The notes beneath the pieces were generated by a model. The model did no database searches, had not been told where the DNA came from, and worked only from the letters and a program-made list of their open reading frames with translations. Positions 34,624-42,677 of a DNA stretch of 47,352 nucleotides are shown here, one piece after another. Location of the stretch: the NCBI GenBank assembly GCA_938091935.1, contig CALKNV010000058.1, positions 1 to 47,352 on the forward strand. The letters run 5' to 3'. Source of the stretch: an uncultured Pseudomonadales bacterium (GTDB lineage Bacteria > Pseudomonadota > Gammaproteobacteria > Pseudomonadales > Pseudohongiellaceae). How positions within the stretch are numbered: position 1 is the first letter of the stretch; each line of letters starts with the position of its first letter. Made by a program: the position numbers and the translations under genes.

Positions 34624-37566
34624 ATGGCTCGCATCATGCCTAACTTACTGATTGTTATCGGTTTATTTTTGGTCTCAATGGGCGCATCAGCACAGGTGCA
34701 CCGAACTGACCAGATCGAAGTCGAATTGATCTCGGAAACCCTCACGGTGGTGCCGGGAGAAACGACCTGGCTGGCAATCAGGCTGGACCCTATCGAGCAT
34801 TGGCATACCTACTGGAAATTTGGCGGCGACAGTGGAGAAGCTACGCGCGCTATTAATTGGGACATGCCTGCAGGCACAGAGGTCGGAGAGATTCAGTGGC
34901 CGATTCCCGAGTGGACACCCTTCCTCGGCAGCGACCTGGTGACCTTCACCTACGAACGTGAAGTCTTCCTGCCAATGGCGCTTACCGTGCCAGCAGATTT
35001 CAGCGGCGAAGAGTTGGCGCTGAGCACTCTGATCGAGTGGCAGGTCTGTGATGAAATCTGTATTCCTGGTGAAGCCAATTTCTCCCTAGCGCTGCCGATT
35101 GCCGAAAATCTGGAAATCGATCCGCAATGGCAACAGGCTTTCGCCGAAACTCGAAGTTTGCTGCCGACTCCTGCTGACGCCCATGGAATCGTGGCAGAAT
35201 TCAATGACCATGACGACAAGGTCAACATCATGATCAGGGCAGATGGCGCTCTCTTTGATGATATTGATGAGGCATGGTTTTTCCCGGTTGAGCGCCGCAT
35301 CATGCGCTACGCGCCCTATCGCAATGTCATGTTGGACGGAGAGCGCATTCAGATTTCCACCGAGCAGCATCGTCGCTATGACGGGTCGCGGACCGCGATG
35401 GAAGGATTGCTTTCGTTTGTGGATGATGCAGGGAATTTGCAGGCTTTCGACCTGACCGCGTCCCGCAGCCCGGTGGCATGGGATAACAGCATCGAAGTCG
35501 AGCTGCTTTCCGAAGCAACTAATATTGTCCCCGGCGAGACTGCCTGGCTGGGTCTGCGCCTTGATCCCGCGGCGCACTGGCATACTTATTGGAAAATGGG
35601 TGGAGACAGTGGTGAGCCCACTAGTCTGAACGAGTGGGAAGCGCCCGAAGGCACCCAGATAGGGGATATCCAGTGGCCGGCACCACATTGGCTGCCATTC
35701 TACGACACCGACCTGGTGAATTTTGGTTATGAAGAAGAAGTTCTGTTGCCGGTAGCGGTTACGCTGCCTGCAGATTTTACGGGCGATCAGGTTGAGTTGA
35801 GCACGCTTGCCTATTGGAATGTGTGCGACCAGATTTGTATTCCCGGCGAGCAGCGCTTGAGCATTACCCTGCCAGTCGGTACTGCTCCTGAACTGGATGC
35901 AAGCACCCAGACCCTGTTTGAGGATGCGCGGGAAGCAATCCCGTCAACGGATCACGGTATCCGATCGATGATAGCGGTTGCGGGCGAAAGAGTGAGCCTC
36001 GGATTTGAGGCATCTGACCCCATTTTCGATGATTATTCAGAGGCCTATTTCTTTCCAGAGCAACGCCGAATCATCAAGCCAGGTCCACTGCGAGACGTGA
36101 GCTTACAGGGCAACCTGTTACAAATAACCCATCAGCAGCCCAGGCGCATGCTGCAGGACCTGTCTGAGGTCTATGGTGTGCTGGTGCTGGAAAATGATGC
36201 CGGTGCGCGCACAGCCTTCGATTTCATCAATCCCGCTGCCGATGCGAACTCTATGACTATCGCCCCGCTGGCAGCCGCGACGAATGGCGCAGCGGGTGGC
36301 AGCAATGGTGAAGGCGGTGCTGGGCTATTGGTATTCATGGGTTTCGCCTTTCTGGGCGGCATGATTCTTAATTTGATGCCCTGTGTATTTCCTGTGCTGT
36401 CTATCAAGGCGCTGAGCTTTGCCAATAATGCGGGTGAATCAAAAGAGAAGCAGCGCATGGATGGCTTGGTCTATACCTTAGGCGTGGTTGTTGCCTTCGT
36501 GACCCTGGCTTCTGTACTCATCGCATTGCGCGCCGGTGGCGAAGCAGTCGGGTGGGCCTTTCAGTTCCAGCAGCCCTGGTTCCTGGCCTTCATCGTTTAC
36601 CTGTTTTTCCTGATGGGGCTGAGTCTGTCCGGCGTGTTTGAAATTGGCACAAGCTTGATGGGCGCCGGCAGCGGGCTTACTGCGAAAGGAGGCTATAAGG
36701 GCTCTTTCTTCACAGGTGTGCTGGCTACAACGGTGGCGACGCCTTGTACCGCACCCTTTATGGGGCCTGCCATTGGCTTCGCTTTGACCCAGTCTTGGCT
36801 TATGGCGATGGCGGTTTTTGTTGCACTTGGTGTGGGGATGGCGTTTCCGATCCTGGTATTGAGCTACGTGCCGGCGCTCTACAAGTATATGCCCAAACCT
36901 GGCCCGTGGATGCAGACATTCAAACAGGTCATGGCCTTTCCGCTCTATGCATCGGCTCTATTCTTCCTCTGGGTTTTAGGTAACCAGGTGGGCGTAATGG
37001 GTATGTCGCTGGTGCTTGGTATGTGCGTGGTGATGGCATTCGCTGCATGGCTATATCAACGTCGTTTCACAATGGGTGTCTTTATGCGGACATTCAATTA
37101 CGGAGTTAGCCTGGCGACACTGGTGCTTGCCATCTACCTGACGCAGTCGCCATTCATGCAAACAGTGGTTAATGCTGCGAGCGTTGCCAACCTGAGCACC
37201 GATGAAGAAGGCAATGTGGTTCGGGATTATGAAGTTTTCAGCTCACAGCGTCTGGATGAGTTGCAGGCTGAAGGGAAACCAGTATTTGTTAACATGACTG
37301 CGGCCTGGTGTATTACCTGTCTGGCTAATGAGCAGACCACACTGAGCACGGATCGCGTTAAGCAGGTTATGGCAGACCGGGAAATCACCTATATGAAGGG
37401 TGACTGGACCAACGAGGATCCGGAGATTACTGCGGTACTGGAGCGATTCAATCGACCCTCCGTGCCACTCTATGTCCTATACCCGGGGGATACCAGCAAA
37501 GAGCCGGTGATACTTCCCCAGATTCTGACGCCAGGAATTGTTGCTGAAGCATTTGAATCGATCTAG
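34624..37566 (+). CDS. dsbD: DsbD/ScsB-type thiol:disulfide reductase with duplicated N-terminal domain
   Basis: A 980-residue protein that should carry electrons from cytoplasmic thioredoxin to periplasmic proteins such as the DsbC encoded at 28505. It has a signal peptide (to about residue 23) and then two homologous periplasmic domains, about residues 31-160 and 290-420. Each has H-W-H-T-Y-W-K, G-G-D-S-G-E and V-C-D-x-I-C-I-P-G-E, with Cys pairs 142/146 and 401/405. An eight-helix membrane domain follows, with M-P-C587-V-F-P and T-P-C708-T-A-P-F, and a C-terminal thioredoxin domain with A-W-C896-I-T-C899. Classical DsbD has one N-terminal domain and about 565 residues. GAGGAAT-like sequence (GCAGGAATAG) precedes the start. 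Confidence 0.9.
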   Translation: MARIMPNLLIVIGLFLVSMGASAQVHRTDQIEVELISETLTVVPGETTWLAIRLDPIEHWHTYWKFGGDSGEATRAINWDMPAGTEVGEIQWPIPEWTPFLGSDLVTFTYEREVFLPMALTVPADFSGEELALSTLIEWQVCDEICIPGEANFSLALPIAENLEIDPQWQQAFAETRSLLPTPADAHGIVAEFNDHDDKVNIMIRADGALFDDIDEAWFFPVERRIMRYAPYRNVMLDGERIQISTEQHRRYDGSRTAMEGLLSFVDDAGNLQAFDLTASRSPVAWDNSIEVELLSEATNIVPGETAWLGLRLDPAAHWHTYWKMGGDSGEPTSLNEWEAPEGTQIGDIQWPAPHWLPFYDTDLVNFGYEEEVLLPVAVTLPADFTGDQVELSTLAYWNVCDQICIPGEQRLSITLPVGTAPELDASTQTLFEDAREAIPSTDHGIRSMIAVAGERVSLGFEASDPIFDDYSEAYFFPEQRRIIKPGPLRDVSLQGNLLQITHQQPRRMLQDLSEVYGVLVLENDAGARTAFDFINPAADANSMTIAPLAAATNGAAGGSNGEGGAGLLVFMGFAFLGGMILNLMPCVFPVLSIKALSFANNAGESKEKQRMDGLVYTLGVVVAFVTLASVLIALRAGGEAVGWAFQFQQPWFLAFIVYLFFLMGLSLSGVFEIGTSLMGAGSGLTAKGGYKGSFFTGVLATTVATPCTAPFMGPAIGFALTQSWLMAMAVFVALGVGMAFPILVLSYVPALYKYMPKPGPWMQTFKQVMAFPLYASALFFLWVLGNQVGVMGMSLVLGMCVVMAFAAWLYQRRFTMGVFMRTFNYGVSLATLVLAIYLTQSPFMQTVVNAASVANLSTDEEGNVVRDYEVFSSQRLDELQAEGKPVFVNMTAAWCITCLANEQTTLSTDRVKQVMADREITYMKGDWTNEDPEITAVLERFNRPSVPLYVLYPGDTSKEPVILPQILTPGIVAEAFESI

Positions 37567-37600
37567 ACAGAATGCGCGTTTAAATCAAGCGCTAAAAAAC

Positions 37601-37631
37601 AAAAAAGGCGGCTCATCGAGCCGCCTTTTTT
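37601..37631. terminator. Bidirectional terminator between dsbD and the FHA gene
   Basis: A 14-bp perfect stem (A6 then GGCGGCTC, loop ATC, then GAGCCGCC and T6) flanked by A and T runs on both sides. It serves the two convergent transcripts. Confidence 0.92.
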
Positions 37632-37685
37632 GTTAGATATTTTGTTGTTGAATTGAGCCGTTAAATTATTCGACACCAGGCAGAT

Positions 37686-38384
37686 TCAACTGGCGTGAAA
37701 GTACTCTATCTTCAGTCGGTTGATTTCAATAATGTCATGATTGTCCAGCTTCACAGATCGCGGACCAATATATTCACCATTCACTCTGGGTGGCGCAGAG
37801 CCTTTGGGTTGGTCCAGGCACACGATGAAGTGCCCATCTGGTCGGCGGTTTATCTGGACTACTTCAGAACCGGCTTTGCCCAGTTTTACCGAGGGTTTAG
37901 TCAGAGGTAATTCTTTACCAGCACCGGTGCGGTTCAAGATTTGCAGTTTGGCGCGCTCAAGCGGAGGCGGTGACTCCGGTTGCTTGGCTGGTTCGTAATC
38001 AATATCGTTAGACGCAACTAAGCTGGGGTAGACCGGCTGCTGAGCCGTGGGCCGAATGAGTACGGTTTTCTCAGTATCGTCATCAGCTGCGCTATTCACG
38101 TTCTCATAGCGTATTTCGTGCTTGCCAATGACGATAACGTCACCGTTTTTGAGTGGGTGTTTCCTGATGTTGTGCCCGTTGACCTGAGTGCCGTTGGTAC
38201 TGTCGAGATCTTCCAGGAAGGAATCATTAAAAATAGTGAGCAACTTTGCGTGATGCCCGCTCACAGCGAGATTCTCGATACGGATGTCGTTGTCTTCCTT
38301 GCGTCCGATAGTCATGACTTCCTTGTCGAGAGGAAACTCGTCTATCTGTTTTGAGTTGAAGCTGAACACAAGTTTGCCTGGCAT
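37686..38384 (-). CDS. FHA-domain protein, partner of the Ser/Thr kinase module
   Basis: A 232-residue cytosolic protein. A canonical FHA domain fills residues 1-95: G27-R28, S42-G-H-H45 and N64-G65, the residues that read phosphothreonine. A linker carries D-D-D-T104-E-K-T107-V, a plausible phosphorylation site. A second, degenerate FHA-like domain follows (about 145-232: V-K-L-G-K-A-G, V-N-G-E-Y-I-G, I-I-E-I-N). It is the last gene of a minus-strand group with a phosphatase and two kinase-like genes, so it is probably their substrate or reader. Similar kinase-phosphatase-FHA sets control type VI secretion elsewhere, but no secretion genes are present here. Confidence 0.87.
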   Translation of the reverse strand: MPGKLVFSFNSKQIDEFPLDKEVMTIGRKEDNDIRIENLAVSGHHAKLLTIFNDSFLEDLDSTNGTQVNGHNIRKHPLKNGDVIVIGKHEIRYENVNSAADDDTEKTVLIRPTAQQPVYPSLVASNDIDYEPAKQPESPPPLERAKLQILNRTGAGKELPLTKPSVKLGKAGSEVVQINRRPDGHFIVCLDQPKGSAPPRVNGEYIGPRSVKLDNHDIIEINRLKIEYFHAS

Positions 38385-38434
38385 GGGTCGGCTCTCTTAC
38401 TAATCTGTAGCACTGCTGCCAATTAAAAATCCGT

Positions 38435-39208
38435 TTAGGTTTCTGCTTGTGAGACCTGCATCAGAATGACGGAAATATTGTCCTTACCGCCATTGCGATT
38501 CGCTTTTGAAATCAGCGTCTCTGCTGCCTTCTCAAGGCTGCCAGACTGCTCCTTCAATATTTCCTGAATTTGCCAGTCTGCGACCATATCCGATAAGCCG
38601 TCAGAGCAGAGCAAAAACACATCGCCTGCTTCCAAGTCGTGATGTAGGGTATCCACCTCCACCTGTGCTTTGGTACCCAGAGCTCTGGTGACGATGTGTC
38701 CTACATTCGCCGAGCGCGCTTCCTCTTCGGTGTAGAAGCCACGATCTATCAAGTCTTGCACCAGGCTGTGATCTTTTGTGATCCTGCGAAGCGAATCAGC
38801 GCGGTATAAGTAAAGGCGCGAATCACCCACATGGCCGGCATAAATCTGTGAATCCTGAATCATCACAGCAACCAGAGTTGTACCCATGCCGCGGTGCTCA
38901 TCAACGGCTTCTGCAGCCTGGTAGATCATGCTGTTACTGTAGGAAATTGTATTACTCACGTAATCCAACAGCTGAGAACCAGTTATCGATTCAGTAGATT
39001 TCGGTTCGCACATGCTCTGAAGTTTTTCCAGCACTGACTCCACCGCCATGTGGGCGGCAATTTCACCAGATTGATGGCCACCCATACCGTCTGCGAGCAC
39101 CGCAATGCCCAACTCCTGGTCAAAGCCGATATAATCTTCGTTGAGCTGGCGTTTGAGGCCAGTGTCAGTAAAGCCCGCTATTCTCACCTGGAAACGTTCT
39201 TCTGACAT
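38435..39208 (-). CDS. PP2C-type Ser/Thr protein phosphatase
   Basis: A 257-residue phosphatase (Stp/PppA type) with the metal-binding motifs N-E-D-Y, A-D-G-M-G-G-H, H-V-G-D-S-R-L-Y, C-S-D-G-L-S-D and G-G-K-D-N-I-S-V in order. There is no membrane segment, so it acts in the cytoplasm, presumably reversing the adjacent kinase. The upstream frame of the kinase-like gene, if its frameshift is corrected, would overlap the first 44 bases of this gene. Confidence 0.93.
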   Translation of the reverse strand: MSEERFQVRIAGFTDTGLKRQLNEDYIGFDQELGIAVLADGMGGHQSGEIAAHMAVESVLEKLQSMCEPKSTESITGSQLLDYVSNTISYSNSMIYQAAEAVDEHRGMGTTLVAVMIQDSQIYAGHVGDSRLYLYRADSLRRITKDHSLVQDLIDRGFYTEEEARSANVGHIVTRALGTKAQVEVDTLHHDLEAGDVFLLCSDGLSDMVADWQIQEILKEQSGSLEKAAETLISKANRNGGKDNISVILMQVSQAET

Positions 39209-39241
39209 CTGGTTTGCCTACGAGCCCCTCGAATTCATTCA

Positions 39242-40297
39242 CTACCGCCAGGTAAACGGCCGACATACTCTGGTTAATTTTTTCCTGACCATCAAATAGA
39301 AACAGATATTGTGCATACACAAGGCAGAGCAGGGCGAACAATACATTACCCGATTTCCACTTGTAGGCTGTTTGTTCCTGGCAGCCAGCTGGGAGATAGC
39401 TTCGCTGTCTTCCGGATTGTGTGGCATTTGCTTCACTGCGTCCGCTATTGTGTCGATCTTGGTAACCTTATCTAGTCTTACAGGTTTCGACTGGTCTTCT
39501 TTGCGGCGATCAGCAACTCGATTTTTAACACGTGCAGGGCGTGCAGTAAATGATAGCTGTTGACGCTTGGATAGCTGGTTATCAAATAGCTCAATCGCTT
39601 GCTGCAGACTATCCTGACTCCTGTTCTCAGGAATCGTTGAAAGCATATTGGTAATAAGGCCCTGTATGTCTGTCGGTAACTTGGCAAAAGCCTTGCGGAT
39701 CACGAAGCCGGTTTCATTGCGGCGACGAGGTAAGCATCCGGTAAATAATTGATAGAGTAGAACGCCGACTGCGTAAATATCTGCTGACTGGGAACGCTCC
39801 TCACCTTCCAGATAGTAGAAACAGGCCGTCTCCACGTCGCTGGTGTCGTCCTGTAGCGAGAAGTCAGTCACTTTCACCGCACCATCTGGATCAAACAGCA
39901 CGTTGATGGGACGCAAATGGCCGTGAACAACACGGTTGTTGTGAGCGAATACCACGGCTTCACAGAGTTGTTTGGCAATCTGAAGGGTTTGCTGCCAGGT
40001 CAGCTGGAAGGCCAGTTTGTCCTGCAGTGTGCCGCCACTCATGTACTCCTGGACTAAAACGAAAAAATCATCGTTACGAAATGTGCCCAAAGTACTTACG
40101 ATATTTGGATGCGTCACAGACGCCAGCAGGCTCATGGCTTCGTAGCCGGAACTGCCTCTGACTTTCTTTTTGACGATGAGGAGTGTGCCTTTTTCCTTTT
40201 GCTGATAGAGGTAAACGCCACCGAAGCGGTCTTCTCTCAGCACATCAAGCAGCAGGAACTTGGATTTGAAACTCGTTAAGCCTTGCTCTGCCCGCAG
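39242..40297 (-). CDS. Predicted pseudokinase, probably frameshifted near its C-terminus
   Basis: A Ser/Thr kinase-fold protein with key residues lost. The glycine loop is degenerate (R-E-D-R-F-G-G-V-Y), H-R-D is H-G-H-L-R-P-I-N and D-F-G is D-F-S. It is probably inactive or only ATP-binding. The frame is open back to the TAG of the upstream kinase, and the first kinase strand (K-F-L-L-L-D-V-L) lies before the first GTG (40243). The likely start is CTG at 40297, six bases after AAGGAG. At the 3' end the called frame gives an odd Cys-rich tail, while the next frame encodes a clean membrane helix (V-L-F-A-L-L-C-L-V-Y-A-Q-Y-L-F-L-F). One extra A in the AAA at 39354-39356 would join them and move the stop to 39165. 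Confidence 0.75.
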   Translation of the reverse strand: MRAEQGLTSFKSKFLLLDVLREDRFGGVYLYQQKEKGTLLIVKKKVRGSSGYEAMSLLASVTHPNIVSTLGTFRNDDFFVLVQEYMSGGTLQDKLAFQLTWQQTLQIAKQLCEAVVFAHNNRVVHGHLRPINVLFDPDGAVKVTDFSLQDDTSDVETACFYYLEGEERSQSADIYAVGVLLYQLFTGCLPRRRNETGFVIRKAFAKLPTDIQGLITNMLSTIPENRSQDSLQQAIELFDNQLSKRQQLSFTARPARVKNRVADRRKEDQSKPVRLDKVTKIDTIADAVKQMPHNPEDSEAISQLAARNKQPTSGNRVMYCSPCSALCMHNICFYLMVRKKLTRVCRPFTWR

Positions 40298-40300
40298 TTT

Positions 40301-41101
40301 CTACTCCTTGTTGATATGGGCGCCCTGGGATATCGCCAGCAGCCGGGTTTTGAGCTCCCCGGCCGAGTCTGGGCGTTGATTCGGATTTTCCTGCAGGCAT
40401 TGCAGAATCAACAGATTGAGTTCTTCAGATAATTCCTGGTTCAGTTCTCTTGGGTCAGGATAACGGCCGCTGGGCAGCGTGCCTGTAAACAGGTTGTACA
40501 TGAGCACGCCGACCGAGTATAGATCGCTCTGGGCCGTTACATTTTCTGCTGATTCCTTTTGTTCCGGAGACATATAGTTGAACGTACCCATGACCATGCC
40601 GGCACAGGTGCGATCATAGGTCTTGTGCATTTCGCCATAAAACTGGGCAATGCCGAAGTCTAGAATCTTTACATTGTCATCATCATCAACCAGAATATTG
40701 TTGGGCTCGATATCGCGGTGAATCACGTTGTTTCTATGAGCGTAGGCAAGCGCCTTCAGAATCTGGACAATGATGTCGACTTTCTGCCCATGGCCAAGTT
40801 GGCGCGATTTCATCGCGGTGCCCAGATCAATACCTTCGACAAACTCCATCACGAAATAGGGCACCTCATCTCTGATGATGCCACGGTCTATGACGTGAAT
40901 GATATTGGCGTGATTAAGGCGGGCAATAAAGTAGGATTCTCGCTCAAAACGCTTGCGCGCCTCTGCATCAAAGCTGAGGTCATTGATCAGCAGCTTGATG
41001 GCGACGGGACGCTGCAGGGAGTCCTGAATGCCGCGATAAACATGCGCCATTCCGCCTTCGCCAATTTTGAGGATTTTTGAGTAACCTTCCAACTTCATCA
41101 C
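40301..41101 (-). CDS. Ser/Thr protein kinase (PknB/PpkA type)
   Basis: A 266-residue kinase domain with little else: G-E-G-G-M-A at 14-19, V-A-I-K36, Glu55 in the C-helix, H128-R-D130, N135 and D148-F-G150, and S-P-E-Q in place of A-P-E. The usual H-R-D-L-K-P-x-N has Glu in place of Lys (H-R-D-I-E-P-N-N), an uncommon change at a residue that contacts phosphate. No membrane helix is present. The TAG stop is followed in the same frame by the pseudokinase, so the pair may once have been, or may still be, one chain. Its probable partners are the PP2C and FHA proteins downstream. Confidence 0.9.
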   Translation of the reverse strand: MMKLEGYSKILKIGEGGMAHVYRGIQDSLQRPVAIKLLINDLSFDAEARKRFERESYFIARLNHANIIHVIDRGIIRDEVPYFVMEFVEGIDLGTAMKSRQLGHGQKVDIIVQILKALAYAHRNNVIHRDIEPNNILVDDDDNVKILDFGIAQFYGEMHKTYDRTCAGMVMGTFNYMSPEQKESAENVTAQSDLYSVGVLMYNLFTGTLPSGRYPDPRELNQELSEELNLLILQCLQENPNQRPDSAGELKTRLLAISQGAHINKE

Positions 41102-41312
41102 TATTCTTGGGGCCTCGATACCAAGCCGGGTATTTAAAGGGTTTCAGGCTGATAGACTAATGAGGGTGGGGCAATGAAAATGTGATATTCTTCGAAATTA
41201 CTGAGGAAGGTGTAAAAATTACCTACACCTGGCTCTGCGCCGCAGACTGGTGCGAATTGATGGATTGTTATTCAAACTCTTGGGCATGATCGCTGCGTAG
41301 GAAAAATACCCT

Positions 41313-42437
41313 ATGAAAGTCCTCAATTTCACGGCTTCAGCTGTCCTGGTAACTCTGGTTTTTTACCTCCTGGTGGTCGGAGAGTCGCTGCTGTTGCCAC
41401 TAGTGATCGCGGTTGCTCTCTGGTACTTGATCAATACCCTGGCCCGTGGATTCAACAGGGTCGAAGTGGCTGGTTTCAAGTTTCCGATGCCTGTCTGCCT
41501 GGCGGCATCATTACTCACTTTTCTGCTATTGATATGGGCGCTGGTCAATTTTCTCAGCGCCTCGGCTGATGATGTGTTGGACGTGGCGCCTGTCTATCAA
41601 GAGAATTTGACACGTCGACTGGAGTCAGTGCCATTTATCGACTTTGCTGCCTTCGAAGAGCGCAGTCTCAGTGAATTGATCACTGCTTGGATCGATATAC
41701 CCTCTTATGCCACATCGATAGCCTCCTCCTTTGCTGGCATTCTGGCCAACGGTGGATTGATTCTAATTTACCTGGGCTTCTTGTTCCTTGAGCAGGGGCA
41801 CTTCAGTAATAAAATATCAGCGCTGGTGAGTAATCCCGATAGGGAAGATGAGGCACATCGCATCATCACGCGCATTCGGGACGATATCCAGAAATACATA
41901 AGTATCAAGATGTTCACCAGCTCCCTGACTGGAATCTTAAGTTTCACATTTCTGTTTACAGTAGGAGTGGATTTCGCTGCAGTCTGGGGTCTTCTGATTT
42001 TTTTACTTAATTTCATCCCGACAGTGGGTTCAATTGTCGCAACGATTTTCCCGGCCCTCATAGCCCTGGCGCAATCGGACGGATATACATTGTTCGTTTT
42101 GGTGCTACTCGGTATTGGTGCGCTGCAGATTTGTATTGGGAATATTTTGGAGCCGCGACTGATGGGCTCGTCCTTCAATCTCAGTCCGGTTGTGATTTTG
42201 CTCAATCTCGCCTTGTGGAATGCGATTTGGGGGATCCCTGGCATGTTTCTATGCGTTCCCTTCCTCATCATTGTGGCTATTGTACTCAGCCACTTTCCGC
42301 AGACGCGCCCAGTCGCCATCATGCTATCCAGCGACGGAAATCTGCGAGTGCCGAAAGAAAAAATTATCACCAATTTCAGCTTAAACCCAAGCTCATCGAG
42401 CTTGTTGGGAAGAGGCGAAGAAAAGAATTCGGGCTAG
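41313..42437 (+). CDS. AI-2E family permease
   Basis: A 374-residue inner-membrane protein with about seven to eight helices in the usual order: two to three N-terminal, a cytosolic/periplasmic middle (about residues 88-140), then S-L-T-G-I-L-S-F, W-G-L-L-I-F-L-L-N-F-I-P-T-V-G-S and G-N-I-L-E-P-R-L-M-G near the end. Family members include the Na+/H+ antiporters and TqsA; the substrate here is unknown and autoinducer export should not be assumed. It is divergent from the kinase operon across 211 bases. Confidence 0.87.
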   Translation: MKVLNFTASAVLVTLVFYLLVVGESLLLPLVIAVALWYLINTLARGFNRVEVAGFKFPMPVCLAASLLTFLLLIWALVNFLSASADDVLDVAPVYQENLTRRLESVPFIDFAAFEERSLSELITAWIDIPSYATSIASSFAGILANGGLILIYLGFLFLEQGHFSNKISALVSNPDREDEAHRIITRIRDDIQKYISIKMFTSSLTGILSFTFLFTVGVDFAAVWGLLIFLLNFIPTVGSIVATIFPALIALAQSDGYTLFVLVLLGIGALQICIGNILEPRLMGSSFNLSPVVILLNLALWNAIWGIPGMFLCVPFLIIVAIVLSHFPQTRPVAIMLSSDGNLRVPKEKIITNFSLNPSSSSLLGRGEEKNSG

Positions 42438-42595
42438 TTAAAAGCTGAATTCTCGCGCCAAAACCAGCGTGGTCGCTGCATATTCAGCATGGTGCCTTCT
42501 GCGAATCCCTGACAATCAGACGGGAAACAAAAGAATCTTGCATTTTTTGCCGGACTTACCGGCACTTAGGCCTGCAACCTCCAGTCAATAAGCGC

Positions 42596-42601
42596 TATAA
42601 T
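42596..42601 (+). promoter_or_regulatory. Possible -10 element of alaS
   Basis: A perfect TATAAT 76 bases before the alaS start. No clear -35 is visible at normal spacing, so the promoter assignment is tentative. Confidence 0.35.
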
Positions 42602-42677
42602 TCTGTGCTTTTTTGAGCGGGGCAGATGCTCCGGACAATCACCCTAATTCGATAATCAGTACTTAATAGTTGATCAG

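Noticed and set aside
37686..41101. Type VI secretion control genes (PpkA/PppA/Fha)
   Set aside because: Kinase, phosphatase and FHA genes are present, but no structural secretion gene is in the window, so the assignment is unsupported.
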